In this document: positions 39,507 through 49,696 of the stretch, one piece after another
How positions within the stretch are numbered: position 1 is the stretch's first letter
Layout: every line of letters begins with the position of its first letter
DNA from: Entamoeba invadens IP1
Taxonomy: Eukaryota > Evosea > Mastigamoebida > Endamoebidae
NCBI RefSeq assembly: GCF_000330505.1
Contig: NW_004443767.1
Location: 650,538-714,537 of the forward strand
Length of the DNA: 64,000 bases
Reading direction: 5' to 3'
Notes under the pieces: model-generated
What the model saw: the letters and a program-made list of their open reading frames with translations, nothing else
Databases searched by the model: none
What the model was told of the DNA's origin: nothing
Program-made: the position numbers and the translations under genes

Positions 39507-41084
39507 ATGACAGAACGTGTCGGAATGGCGGAGGAGATACTTTTGCTTTTGAATAAGACGAAATTTGTCGAGGCGAAGGTAGAGCTGAACCAACACAAGG
39601 GCAAGACGTATCTGTTTATCGACAAGAAGCCGAAAGTGAATTTGAACAAATCGATAGTGTCGCGAGAGGTTCAAGTCGAGCTTCCGTCCGACATAGAAAA
39701 GGCCTTTTGTTTTGAGGTAGTATATAATAAACAATATGTTTTCATGTGTAAATCCGAGTATGAATTAAATATATGGATTAATAAACTATCACTGGAAGCT
39801 AATGCGTGGGGTGTATTTGGCTATCCTTTAGAATCTTCCGTTAAAAAATGCAATTGGAGATTTCCTATTCCGGTCTTTCGATCTATTGAATATTTAGAAA
39901 AGAATGGCGGAAAGACAATGGAAGGAATATTTAGATTAAGCGCATCATTTATTAATATGAGTAAAGTCAAAGAAATCTTAGATAATGATCAAGACGTAGA
40001 TATGGATTCTTTCGGAGATTGTAAAGTCGCTTCTGTCATTCTCAAAGATTATATTAGATCATTACCTAATCCTTTGATCCCTTTTGATTATTATGACAAC
40101 TATATTAACTTACCAAAACGATCGATCGACCCAAAACTATTTATTGAAAGTCTTCCTCTAGTAAATCAAGATACTTTATTTATTATATGTAATTTACTTA
40201 ATGATATAATTACTAATGAAAGTCAAACCAAAATGAACGCTGCAAATTTGGCGACGTGTATCGGACTCACTATATGTCGCCCACCTCAACCACCGAAAAT
40301 GGACGAATTGGTCCACACAAAAATCGCAATTGCGGCTTTTGAGTTTTTACTCAATAACTTCGAACCTATTTTTTATGCTATACGAATTAGAAACGAAAAT
40401 AGCGGCGTTTATTTTCCAAAATACCCCTGTATCATTCCACACCAAAAAGTCCCATTCTCAAAAATCACATCAATAGTCAAATCTGCGCTCAATCTCCCGG
40501 AACTTCCTACTACCTACCCCCAAGTTAGGCCAGTAAACCGTAATAAATCAACGTTTTTTAAAGGAACGGAAATAGAGGAAAAAAACATGGTAGATTCCAG
40601 TAAAAGTGAATCACTGAGCGACAACGAAGAAACCGAAAAATCAGAGAAGAAAGAAAAGAAAAGTCAAAGAAATTTGAAAAGGTTCAACAGTTTCATGAAT
40701 CTCAACATCTCACCGAGAGTGGACGGAAAAAGAAGTGACGGAAAGAAAGGCACAGATAAGTGCGAAAAATTGGAAAAAAATGAGAAGGTGGACAATGAAA
40801 AGCAAGACGACGAACTGATCAGCACCAGACAGAAAATCACGGAGATGCAAATCAACCGTATAGAAGATCTCAAGAAGGAAATTATGGGACTCAAAAACTT
40901 GTTGCAACTTGTCACAATCCAAAGGGATGGGCTTATCAAAAAATACGAACCAGACTTAGTACCAATTGAAAAGCAAAGAGAAATTATTGAAACAAAAATT
41001 GAATCCCCAATCAGGGTACGAGTTCCCGTCATCGTCATGGAGACACCCAAGTCAGATGTTGTATCAAATTATAATCTTGAATAA
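39507..41084 (+). CDS. PH-RhoGAP protein
   Basis: 525 aa. I start at ATG 39507 because the upstream 15 bases are open only through a TTG. Residues about 10-105 look like a pleckstrin-homology domain ending INKLSLEANAW. The RhoGAP domain (about 115-300) shows the arginine finger in EGIFRLSAS, KDYIRSLPNPLIPF and the conserved MNAANLATCIG. RhoGAPs speed GTP hydrolysis by Rho/Rac proteins, which control actin-driven movement and phagocytosis. The C-terminal 200 residues are charged and disordered with a coiled-coil segment (ITEMQINRIEDLKKEIMG). Confidence 0.9.
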   Translation: MTERVGMAEEILLLLNKTKFVEAKVELNQHKGKTYLFIDKKPKVNLNKSIVSREVQVELPSDIEKAFCFEVVYNKQYVFMCKSEYELNIWINKLSLEANAWGVFGYPLESSVKKCNWRFPIPVFRSIEYLEKNGGKTMEGIFRLSASFINMSKVKEILDNDQDVDMDSFGDCKVASVILKDYIRSLPNPLIPFDYYDNYINLPKRSIDPKLFIESLPLVNQDTLFIICNLLNDIITNESQTKMNAANLATCIGLTICRPPQPPKMDELVHTKIAIAAFEFLLNNFEPIFYAIRIRNENSGVYFPKYPCIIPHQKVPFSKITSIVKSALNLPELPTTYPQVRPVNRNKSTFFKGTEIEEKNMVDSSKSESLSDNEETEKSEKKEKKSQRNLKRFNSFMNLNISPRVDGKRSDGKKGTDKCEKLEKNEKVDNEKQDDELISTRQKITEMQINRIEDLKKEIMGLKNLLQLVTIQRDGLIKKYEPDLVPIEKQREIIETKIESPIRVRVPVIVMETPKSDVVSNYNLE

Positions 41085-41363
41085 TTTTGTATTTTTAGAT
41101 CATTTTATCATCAAATAATAGTTTTTTAATGATTTTAATAAGTATTTTTTTTATGATCTGAAATTTTGAAAACGTCATTTTTTTCTTTTTATTTCTTTGA
41201 GTTCTTTCAAAAACCACAAAGCCATTCACAATAAGAAAATAAATAATTAATTAACTATATTAATACCATTATTAAATCACAAATATAGTAATAAATATAA
41301 ATATATAACTATTGGTTATTACTATTCCCCTCCAACGATTAAAGAAAGAGGAATGGAAGAAGC

Positions 41364-41374
41364 GAACTTAAAAA
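41364..41374 (+). promoter_or_regulatory. GAACTTAAAAA core-promoter-like box
   Basis: Exact GAACTTAAAAA starting 20 nt before the IST1-like ATG. The same 11-mer starts 20 nt before the ATG of the Ulp1 gene. Confidence 0.5.
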
Positions 41375-41383
41375 TTGAAAGAA

Positions 41384-42514
41384 ATGAGTCGCCGACTAAC
41401 AGAAGAACGTTTTGCGGTTGCATGTTCGAACGCGACGACGAAATTGACTGCGTCATCGCAAGGTAAAAAGCAGTTTCTTCTTCGCTCGAAGAAAGTGATA
41501 GCATCGATGTTGGAACAGCACCGAAACATAGATGCTCAAAAAGAGGCGAAGAGTATGATATACAATCAATACCTTGCCGATATTTATGACGGTCTAGTGA
41601 AGATGATATCGACATTGGCACAATATTCTAAAGCTCTTCCGACTATGGGATTAGTCCCACGCTCATTAGAACTTGAAATCCGAACTGTCGTGTACTTGTC
41701 CGATCGATTAGATGAAGTCAAAGAACTCAGCGAAATACGAAAAATGTTTATCGGACAGTTTGGAACAACTTTAGTAGCGGAATGTATTGAAGAAAATGTC
41801 GATAAAAAGTTAGCGAGGAAATATCGCCAAATGAATAATATAGAAGACGTCACTATTGAAGCTTTATTGACCGCTTTAAACCCAAATAAGAAAATACCTC
41901 AACAAGTCCAACAACAACAACCAAAACCTCAAAGTGATCAAATACAACAAAGTTCGTCGTATGCCAGATTCGCTTCTATGAATACAGACGAATCAAAATT
42001 CCCGTCTTTCGATCAACAAAACACTCAAAGTAAATTCCCGAGCTTTGATGGACAACAAACTACTCAACAAAATCAATTCCCCAGCTTCGGAAGTCAAAGC
42101 GAAAATAAATTCCCATCTTTCGATCAACAACAAAACACTCAAAACAAATTTCCTAGCTTTAATCAACAAGAAAATAAATTCCCAAGCTTCGATGGTCAAC
42201 AAAGTACTCAACAAAGTTCTCAACAGAACCTTTTCCCAAGCTTCGATACTCAAAGCAAACAACAAAGCCAATTTCCAAGCTTTGGAGAACAACAACAAAG
42301 TAGTGGAAGTAAATTCCCAAACTTCGGAGAACAACAAACTCAACAAAGCCAATTTCCAAGCTTCTCAACTCAAAGTCAACAACAACCTTCACAACAATTC
42401 CAAAGCAGTGGTGTCTTTGCACCAATTCCAAGCGCAGGAACAATGCAACCACAGAAAGCAACCGCGGACGAAGACGAAGATTTACTCGCAAGAATGTCTG
42501 CGCTAAGGGATTAA
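41384..42514 (+). CDS. IST1-like ESCRT-III protein with FPSF repeats
   Basis: 376 aa from ATG 41384; the frame extends nine bases further only through a TTG. Residues 1-180 match the IST1 domain (helical, with LEIRTVVYLSDRLDEV, FIGQFGTTLV and KLARKYRQMNN). IST1 is an ESCRT-III relative that regulates the AAA ATPase Vps4 in multivesicular-body sorting and cytokinesis. Residues about 205-335 contain ten copies of an FPSF-type motif (FPNF once) in Gln/Asn/Ser-rich spacers. The C-terminus EDEDLLARMSALRD fits the MIM1 motif (acidic, then L-x-x-R-[ML]-x-x-L) that binds MIT domains such as that of Vps4. The gene is intact. Confidence 0.88.
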   Translation: MSRRLTEERFAVACSNATTKLTASSQGKKQFLLRSKKVIASMLEQHRNIDAQKEAKSMIYNQYLADIYDGLVKMISTLAQYSKALPTMGLVPRSLELEIRTVVYLSDRLDEVKELSEIRKMFIGQFGTTLVAECIEENVDKKLARKYRQMNNIEDVTIEALLTALNPNKKIPQQVQQQQPKPQSDQIQQSSSYARFASMNTDESKFPSFDQQNTQSKFPSFDGQQTTQQNQFPSFGSQSENKFPSFDQQQNTQNKFPSFNQQENKFPSFDGQQSTQQSSQQNLFPSFDTQSKQQSQFPSFGEQQQSSGSKFPNFGEQQTQQSQFPSFSTQSQQQPSQQFQSSGVFAPIPSAGTMQPQKATADEDEDLLARMSALRD

Positions 42515-42903
42515 GTCGTTCATTTTGAAAGTTTTTTATTTGAGTTTGTAATTTGTAACTGTCGAGACTTGTTACAAAACAGGAATAGAAGGTCTTCTCA
42601 TCTTTTTCTATTTTTATTCTCTTCAAACAAACTATAATTTATAATAAAATAATTAGAGAGGATAGTTTTTGATTGGTAATTTCTGGTCCCAACAAACTAA
42701 ATGGACGATTGTCTTCATTGTTTTCTTGGTGTGTTGTGACGAGCTATATAATATAGTAAAAAGAAGTATAATTACTAGTTCGATTGTATTATTGTCAGAG
42801 GAAACTAATAACAAGAAAAACGGAGTAAAAATAGAACACTAGAGTTGGTGTTTTCTATGAAAAAGGTGAACTGAGGAAACTCCGAGTATAACCGAGTTGA
42901 TCA
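42515..42903. other. Intergenic before RasGEF gene
   Basis: About 390 bp, plus-strand genes on both sides. AT-rich and without recognisable boxes apart from GGTGAACTGAGG about 40 nt upstream of the RasGEF start. Confidence 0.4.
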
Positions 42904-44489
42904 ATGATGAAGACACGATGCAGTTTAACAGCTAAGGATATCAAAAAGATTTCAATGGACCAGAAGAGAACAACAAAGCAGAAAAAAGAAGAGAAGAAGG
43001 AAAAGAGGAAGAGCTCTCTGGTGATGTTTCTGAACCACTTTAAACCACAGATGAGAGAACACGCGAAAACAGAACCAAGTGGCAGTCCAAGGATCCAAGA
43101 AGAAAACGACTTTTTTGAAACGCTGAAGGCGAAAATGCTGAACGCAACACCTACTGATGTTGTGAGAGAATTCATGAAAAATGAACCAAAAGGCGAGAAC
43201 AAAGGAGTCCAAATCTTTCATATTAAAGACTACCCAACACAAATCAATATGTTCAGAGTGATGGGAGAGTACCACGTGCAAGTTGTGGATAAAGACCTTT
43301 ATGTGGACTCGTTGGAACAAGTGGTGAAATTACTCTCACTTGTGACGAACAAGACCTTCTCACAACAAATCCTCTTTTATCAAGAGAAGTACTCTCCCTT
43401 TGAAATTCTCAGCTGTTTGATGGAAAATGTGATCACTGCGTTGGACGATAATTTGAAAAGTAAAAATGAAGAAGCAATTCATTGTATTAATATCTTAATC
43501 GCTTGGCTCGAAGTGAGGGGAACCGTATTCACTGATAATAAACTTCTTTTTTATGTCATGGACTTCTACAAAGCCCTCAAAAGCGTCGAAAAGAAATTTC
43601 CATTTCTGTTAAGTTGTTTGAACGACCTGAACGAAGCCATTAAAGTCGTGTTTGAGGAAAATGGAGTCGTCACGTTTGCAAAGAAAAGAATTGTCGATGA
43701 AAATCTGTTCAAATTCCAAGAGGTCTGTGTCTCAGATAAAGAGTGCAGAGAACGACTGCCTGAACAACTCTCTGGAATAGAACTGATGCTTTTAGGAAAA
43801 ATTACACCACATGAGTATTACTTGTATTTCAATGCAACAACACGGCCAGTTTCTTTAGTCAATCAATACTCTCAATGGTCATGTCTCTTCTCTCGCTGGA
43901 TATCTTATGAAATTGTCAGAGTAAAGGATTTGGAGAAGAGGAAAGTCGCACTATTGGGGTGTCTCACACTTGCAACAGACTGTTTAAAATACAAAAACTT
44001 TAACTCCGCAATTTCTATTCTAAACGGACTCGAACACCAAGCAGTAAGAAGACTTAATAACACTTGGAATTTACTTGAAAAGAAAGACTGGAACATTTTT
44101 TGCGAATTGAAAGATGTCGTGTTGGAGGAAAAGGCGCAAAACTTTTCCGTCACGTTCAGACCACCTTCGGTGCCAAATTTCGGTTTGTCTTTATCGCGTT
44201 CTTGTACATGGAGAAGTGACAAATAGAACACCAAATAGAAATAATGCAGGAGATTTACAACTCGCCTGACATATACAGAGACGTCGACGGCGAGAAGGTC
44301 CAGATGCTCAACGTTGTGAAATGTAGTAAAATTGGAGCGATCATCGACTTGCTTGGTGTATACGCGTCGAATGTGCCAGAGAAAGAAAACAAACAAATTG
44401 TCGAATTTTTCACAACGAAATTGCTGAACCTCCCGTTGAACGACGACAGCCTCTTGGGGCTATCTTTGTCTGCCGAAATCCCCAAATAA
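42904..44489 (+). CDS. Ras guanine-nucleotide exchange factor (RasGEF)
   Basis: Two exons, 42904-44182 and 44227-44489, 513 aa. The 44-nt intron begins GTTTGT and ends TAG. The unspliced frame stops a few residues later, so splicing is needed to complete the catalytic domain (VPNF joined through EHQIEIM to SPDIYRDVDGEKVQM, the usual C-terminal segment). Residues about 95-235 look like the Ras exchanger N-terminal motif, and about 265-480 the CDC25-homology domain (ERLPEQLSGIELMLLGKITP, LFSRWISYEIV, SAISILNGL, AVRRLNNTW). The N-terminus is a Lys/Glu-rich basic region. RasGEFs load GTP on Ras or Rap to drive motility and phagocytosis. Confidence 0.88.
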
Positions 44490-44615
44490 GGAACACCCTT
44501 CGCATTTTGTTCTTTCTATAACTTGTTTATTGAATCATTTTATTATAATGGATTCAAGTTCTTGAACTGAAATGAATAATGTTAAGTTACAGTTGAATTG
44601 TTATAAAGTACACGT

Positions 44616-45314
44616 TTATAAACAGAGCTTTTGCGCCAAAGAAAAGTTGTGTTCAATCTTGTCGTTGTCTGCTTGGACTAGTTGTTTGTGGGTTTCGAGT
44701 TTCTCTCCAACTGAGATAATTTGGTCATTGAGTTGGTCTGCCATCCCTGCCATATTATTTACGTTTTGCTCAAGCGCATCCATCGCGTTGTCAAAGTACC
44801 TATCTTGGGTGTCAGCATGCAATTTCTCTTGTTGTTTGTCTTCTAACTCGCGGCCTTCCTTCCCAAGAACTTTTCTTCTGTGTTTCTCCTTTTTGTCAAC
44901 AGATTTTTGGTGTTTCGTTTGTTCAGAAGTAAACGCCTTTTGTTCCTTTTTCTCTTTTTTCTCAATTTGTTTGGTCGAGTTTTTCGCTGCCTTCTTCGCC
45001 TTTTTCATTTCAGTCTTTGATCTGTTTCGCGAAAAGAGGTGAGGCAAAAACCATTTGATCTTAAACAACGATTTCTTGGCTTGCTCTTGCTGGTTGCTAA
45101 CATCACAAAGCGTCTTGTTTGCTTTGTCAAGTTGTTGTCCTTGTTGGTGCAACTTGAGAGAACTCTCTCGTCCCATTTCAAGACATTCTGCGGCCTTTCC
45201 GTTCATGTTGTCAACAAGATCAATGTCAGATTGTATCATCTTCTGAACGTCATAATCTTCCATTGAAAGGGTTTCATCTTCCTTCTCCATTTTTGCCTTT
45301 AAATATCTCTTCAT
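44616..45314 (-). CDS. Qbc-SNARE (SNAP-25/Sec9-like)
   Basis: 232 aa from ATG 45314 (a second ATG at 45290 is possible). Two SNARE motifs are visible, at about 25-85 (HQQGQQLDKANKTL) and about 170-226 (ADQLNDQIISVGEKLETHKQ), each with Gln at the zero layer, separated by a very basic linker rich in Lys. There is no transmembrane segment, as in SNAP-25 and Sec9. The linker has no obvious palmitoylation Cys cluster; its polybasic stretch could bind acidic lipids. Qbc-SNAREs pair with a syntaxin and an R-SNARE in fusion at the plasma membrane. It converges on the RasGEF gene. Confidence 0.8.
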   Translation of the reverse strand: MKRYLKAKMEKEDETLSMEDYDVQKMIQSDIDLVDNMNGKAAECLEMGRESSLKLHQQGQQLDKANKTLCDVSNQQEQAKKSLFKIKWFLPHLFSRNRSKTEMKKAKKAAKNSTKQIEKKEKKEQKAFTSEQTKHQKSVDKKEKHRRKVLGKEGRELEDKQQEKLHADTQDRYFDNAMDALEQNVNNMAGMADQLNDQIISVGEKLETHKQLVQADNDKIEHNFSLAQKLCL

Positions 45315-45497
45315 TCTTCACGCATCAATCTCGATCTCTCAAAAGCAGATTTGATTCTATCAGATTGTTTTTATTTTTAATACAACATACTATATTTTAC
45401 TAAAAATTCTTAATTTTGTTCCGCCATTGAAAAAATCTGAAACATCAAACCAATAACTCAATAAATCACTCAATAATCTTTTTATCTCATCACAACA

Positions 45498-46751
45498 TCA
45501 CCGTAATGACCAGTGATACACATACGTATCTCCTTTTCTTTGTAACCACGAATCGGGTAGTCCCTTATGCACAACAACAGGTGTACACCCATCTTCCAAG
45601 TAATATCCCTCCTCGTTCCGACCCAAACTGACTGCTGGCTTCTCCAACATGAAACACGACCTCTGGTTACACCCATCTATAGTGATATTAACTTCGTCGA
45701 GTCTATTGGAGTAGTACAAGTAATTCACAAGAGATGTTTCATACCCCCAAAGTGCTTTCTTCGATGTGTCGAAATACTTTGTGAGTGTCTTTAAGTACTT
45801 TGTCATCTTTAGGATCCCACCGAAGGCAAGTCCGACATTTATCGTATCGACGTTTTTCATGCGAAATTCGTTTGCGAGGCTTTCGGAGTACGAGTCTTTG
45901 AACCACTTGTATGATGTGTCGCCTTGGAGAAGTTTGAGACAGTTTTGATTGTTCAGTCTTTTGCATTCGTTATTTAAGATTAAGTCGTTCACACCGAACG
46001 TCTTGAAGATGTCATTGAAAAAGAAGACATCGCGCGTATCAGCAAAGACCACTCGGTCAAAGTCTTCCTTGTGGCGCGTAAGGAAATCGCCGATCGAGAG
46101 AACACGAGCATTTGCGCCGTTATAGTCTTTGTATGTATATTCGTTATACACTTTGATATGATACTTGTCAAATACAAGTCGAGTGGAGGAATCAATTGGA
46201 GTGAATGTTAAGACGACGACAGTGACGTTTGGCATTGAAGAACGAAGAGAAGAATATACAACGTCCATGTTCCGCAACATTTCATCAAATCGGAGTTTTG
46301 AACTGTCATAAGTCATTTGCTGAAAGCCATATATTATCAAATCGCGAGGGGTGTGTGAACTATATTTGAAAACTTCGCTGCACTTCCCATCAAAATTCAA
46401 TTGGAACTGTGAAAGACTTGTAAATGGACGTTTTGCGTTTTCGATTGAAACGCCATTTGAAAAGTCGCGAATGGTATTGAGGCGACGAATTTCGCCAGAA
46501 GTGTAATTCTCTTGGAAGATGGTGCGATCAAGTAAAACGTCTTTTGGTGGAACAAACTCCCGTTGAACTGCATATCCATTGCTATCAAATTGGTCATTTG
46601 AATTGAATGTGATCTGTTGAAACTTATGGCGCGAGGAGAGGGGTATCATCCTCATGATAAAAACAAGAGAAAGAGCAGCGAGAAATATGACGATCTTCCC
46701 ACGCAACTGCATTGTGTAATTTATCAATTTCAAGTGAAATTGAACATTCAA
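45498..46751 (-). CDS. Type II membrane, glycosyltransferase-like protein
   Basis: 417 aa from the first ATG (46751); an internal ATG at 46712, just before the membrane segment, is an equally good start. A single hydrophobic segment (KIVIFLAALSLVFIM) follows a short basic cytosolic end, the layout of a Golgi type II protein. The lumenal part contains VVVLTF, then FDRVVFADTRDVFFF, where DTRD may serve as the metal-binding DxD-like motif of GT-A enzymes, and VNVGLAFGG-like and GYETSLVNYLYYS segments typical of such transferases. Three or more N-x-[ST] sites and paired Cys suggest a secretory-pathway protein. The substrate is unknown. Confidence 0.6.
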   Translation of the reverse strand: MNVQFHLKLINYTMQLRGKIVIFLAALSLVFIMRMIPLSSRHKFQQITFNSNDQFDSNGYAVQREFVPPKDVLLDRTIFQENYTSGEIRRLNTIRDFSNGVSIENAKRPFTSLSQFQLNFDGKCSEVFKYSSHTPRDLIIYGFQQMTYDSSKLRFDEMLRNMDVVYSSLRSSMPNVTVVVLTFTPIDSSTRLVFDKYHIKVYNEYTYKDYNGANARVLSIGDFLTRHKEDFDRVVFADTRDVFFFNDIFKTFGVNDLILNNECKRLNNQNCLKLLQGDTSYKWFKDSYSESLANEFRMKNVDTINVGLAFGGILKMTKYLKTLTKYFDTSKKALWGYETSLVNYLYYSNRLDEVNITIDGCNQRSCFMLEKPAVSLGRNEEGYYLEDGCTPVVVHKGLPDSWLQRKGDTYVYHWSLR

Positions 46752-46858
46752 ATGAAAATTTCTTAAAGTCTGAATTTTTTATTGAAAAATTCAAACGCAA
46801 ATGAAAATTTAATATCGTGTATTTTGTCGCAATGACGCGACAAAAAGGAAATACGAAT

Positions 46859-47724
46859 TTATTTAATGAGATCTGCGAGATGTATTGTGACGAAGTCATG
46901 TAACGCAATAACTCGAGCTTTTGTGTGCTTTGAAGTGTCTTCCACGAGTTTGAGGAAGTAATTTAAAGACGAGTCGAGAGTATAGAAATGGTTCAGAAGT
47001 AAATAGTCTGCAGAAACACTTTCAGCACAACGAGCAGCCATTTCGGGAAGACTATGAACATTCCCACGATATGTCTCGGCACTAAAAGTGCACTCGTGTA
47101 TCAAGACATTCACTTTACCAACCATCGACAAATCTCGACCATTGGAATCACCTAATATACCAACAACAAGACCTTTGTGATCTTTAAATATAAACCCATG
47201 CGAATTAATATCACCATGAGGAAGTGTGACTATCGAAACCACCACATCTTCGTTTATTACAAATTTGTTCATTTGGTCGGTGTGTGAAAATTCAACGATT
47301 TCGACTGTCGGAGTCACCAGAGTCTTACTTTGTTCCTCAAAAATTTCAACGAGCTTCTTGCCCCCTTCAGGAAGGTATACACGACAGTTACCTAAAACAT
47401 TACTGAACAAAAACGAGAGTAACCCACCCATATGATCGATGTGTAAATGCGTTATAAATATAGCCGACAGATTCTTCACATCAATATTTTGTTTGATCAT
47501 CGTTGTGAGAATCCCCTCCCCGCAGTCGATTAATATCTGGCGTCCATTTTCCAATTTGAGCAAAGTTGAAGTGACCTATTAGTAAATTCAAATTGTTGCT
47601 ATACACATTGCAAAATACCTGTTTGGAGTGTTTATAATATCGAAACGTATGAAAAATTAAGTCAAACATTGCTTTGTGGTGTTGGTTTCCCAGCTGCTGT
47701 GCCAAGGACATAAAGCGATTCCAT
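46859..47724 (-). CDS. Ribonuclease Z / metallo-beta-lactamase-fold hydrolase
   Basis: Two exons, 47668-47724 and 46859-47575, 257 aa. The 92-nt intron has a GTTTGA donor and TAG acceptor; splicing joins MESLYVLGTAAGKPTPQSN to VTSTLLKLENGRQILIDCGEG, each short of a full N-terminus without the other. The HxHxDH zinc motif is THLHIDHMGG. GDSNGRDL and a C-terminal LNHFYTLD supply further likely metal ligands. The start and GEG motif are those of tRNase Z, which cuts the 3' trailer from pre-tRNA. The length is of the short (ELAC1-type) class. Another lactamase-fold function cannot be excluded. Confidence 0.8.
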
Positions 47725-47940
47725 TTCCTTTTTGAGTTTTTCTATTTGCAATAATTATATATATTATTATTACTAATATAATATTAATAAACTATTATGA
47801 ATAATAAAATACAATGGTTATGTAATAGTTAAAGCAAAACTATTGAATTTATAATACTAAATTAATATAATAAATTTTTAGTTATTGGAATAGTTAAATA
47901 GTTGAAGAATGAAATAATTGAAAGACTCTACGATGATTCT

Positions 47941-49530
47941 TTATTGAAGATTCTTCTCAATGGAATGCGCCAACTCCGAAAAGTCATTGAAGATTTTTAA
48001 ACATTTGTTATAACTTTCGTTAAGTTCATTCGATAACAAATAGAGCTGATACAATTCCTCAATTTCAGCATTTCGGTATTTTGGAAGGTATATCAGTTTT
48101 TTTATTTCATCGATCGAATGACTCCACTCATCTAATATCTGTGGAAGCCCATTCCCAACAAAACGAACGTCTTCTTTGAGTTTGGTTGTGTCAACTATCT
48201 TTCCCTTTTTGAATTCATTTTTCATTGCGACATATTTTGCAAATAATTCGTTTCGGTGTGTTGACAAAGTTATGAACTTTTGATAAGAATTTTCTATTGC
48301 TTCAATGGAACAAATCTGCACTTTTTCAACGGAAAGATTTCTCGAAAGTGCAGTTTTGATTATATCAGATTTGCCTTTCCACAAAACGCAGTTGTCAGAA
48401 AACTCCCATTGCGCTCGCTGATTTTTTGAAAACATTTTGTCGACTGCTTCGACAAAATTTGGGTCAATAATTCCACCTTTTATCGCAACGTCGTCGAATT
48501 TTGAATTCAAATTCTCAAAAATTTCCAAAAAATGTTTTTTGAGTTGCTCATTTTCATTTGAAAATTTATCAAAATGTTCTCCAGTATTTTTTATCGCATC
48601 TTTCCATTGAGAAATTTCTTCTGGCTGTTCATTAGGACTTTTTATCGCAAAGAATAAACCAATTACATTCAAGGCATTCATCTCATTCTTTTGTGTTTGC
48701 TTACTCAATTGAAGCATTGTCTTGATCAGTTTGAAGTCTTCTATTTGTTCCTTTTGTACAACTCTTGGCGTTTGCGCTGTTTTATTTATCGCAAACGAGC
48801 CAATATCGATTTGGTCCAACTCGAATGGTATTGCTTGTACAGATGCCATCAACGCGTTTTTGTTGACTTTCAGGTTTCCGATCAAAGAGTTGAACCTCGT
48901 GAAGATTTCAATGTACTTTTTCATTGTATCGCTTTGTTCTATTTTCGAAACCAACATTTCATTTGCGTGAACTAAACTGAATAATGTTGTCACGTGTGCA
49001 TCATTTTCAGTGATTTTCAGAAGAAAGTATTGTTGAAGTATTATGTGTATGTTTCGAATGAAAATGACGTCATCAGTCACTGTGTTCTGAATGATTGATT
49101 GTACTTGAATCAATTTGTCAATCATCCCGATATTCGTGTTTATTATATATACCACTTCATCGTCATTGTGTTTGTTTTTCACATCATTCAGCCTACATGT
49201 CGAAGTGTTAAGAATAACCATCGTTATCTCTCCTATCCAATTTACGGTCTTTGTATCCCATTGAAACTCACAATTTTCATGATAAAACAAAAAGAATGCT
49301 ACAATTTTTGAGACGTATTTACGAACCATTTCTAATACCCTATCACAGGGAGTATTACAAAATTCGTTGATCAATTCACTCCTCTCACATGATATTTTGG
49401 AAATGAAATTCAATAAATCGTTACCCAAATTTGTTTTCTTCATTATACACTCTGTCATCTTTGTCGTTAAATCAACTGGAATAGTATGGTACAATGGAAT
49501 TCCTTCGAGTTCCTGTATTATCTCATTCAT
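47941..49530 (-). CDS. Hypothetical alpha-helical protein
   Basis: 529 aa from ATG 49530; no family recognised. Amphipathic helices throughout, no signal peptide or membrane segment, and few Cys. A patch at about 240-270 is Pro/Val-rich (AINKTAQTPRVVQKEQIEDF). The length and helicity would suit a scaffold, tethering or coiled-coil subunit, but nothing in the sequence identifies a complex. Confidence 0.6.
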   Translation of the reverse strand: MNEIIQELEGIPLYHTIPVDLTTKMTECIMKKTNLGNDLLNFISKISCERSELINEFCNTPCDRVLEMVRKYVSKIVAFFLFYHENCEFQWDTKTVNWIGEITMVILNTSTCRLNDVKNKHNDDEVVYIINTNIGMIDKLIQVQSIIQNTVTDDVIFIRNIHIILQQYFLLKITENDAHVTTLFSLVHANEMLVSKIEQSDTMKKYIEIFTRFNSLIGNLKVNKNALMASVQAIPFELDQIDIGSFAINKTAQTPRVVQKEQIEDFKLIKTMLQLSKQTQKNEMNALNVIGLFFAIKSPNEQPEEISQWKDAIKNTGEHFDKFSNENEQLKKHFLEIFENLNSKFDDVAIKGGIIDPNFVEAVDKMFSKNQRAQWEFSDNCVLWKGKSDIIKTALSRNLSVEKVQICSIEAIENSYQKFITLSTHRNELFAKYVAMKNEFKKGKIVDTTKLKEDVRFVGNGLPQILDEWSHSIDEIKKLIYLPKYRNAEIEELYQLYLLSNELNESYNKCLKIFNDFSELAHSIEKNLQ

Positions 49531-49696
49531 CTATTTTTTTAGTTCATTTTATGGTTTTGAAATAACATTTGAATAACACATTGTTATTAAAGGAAATAAC
49601 TATATTAGACCACAAATATAGTAAAATACTATAATAAAATACTATTCTAATAACGAAAGCAAAACATATTGAAAAGTACTAAACAAAAAAAGATAG

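Noticed and set aside
44183..44243. RasGEF ending at 44226 without splicing
   Set aside because: The unspliced frame stops before the end of the catalytic domain, whereas splicing of the GTTTGT-TAG intron joins the rest at matching phase.
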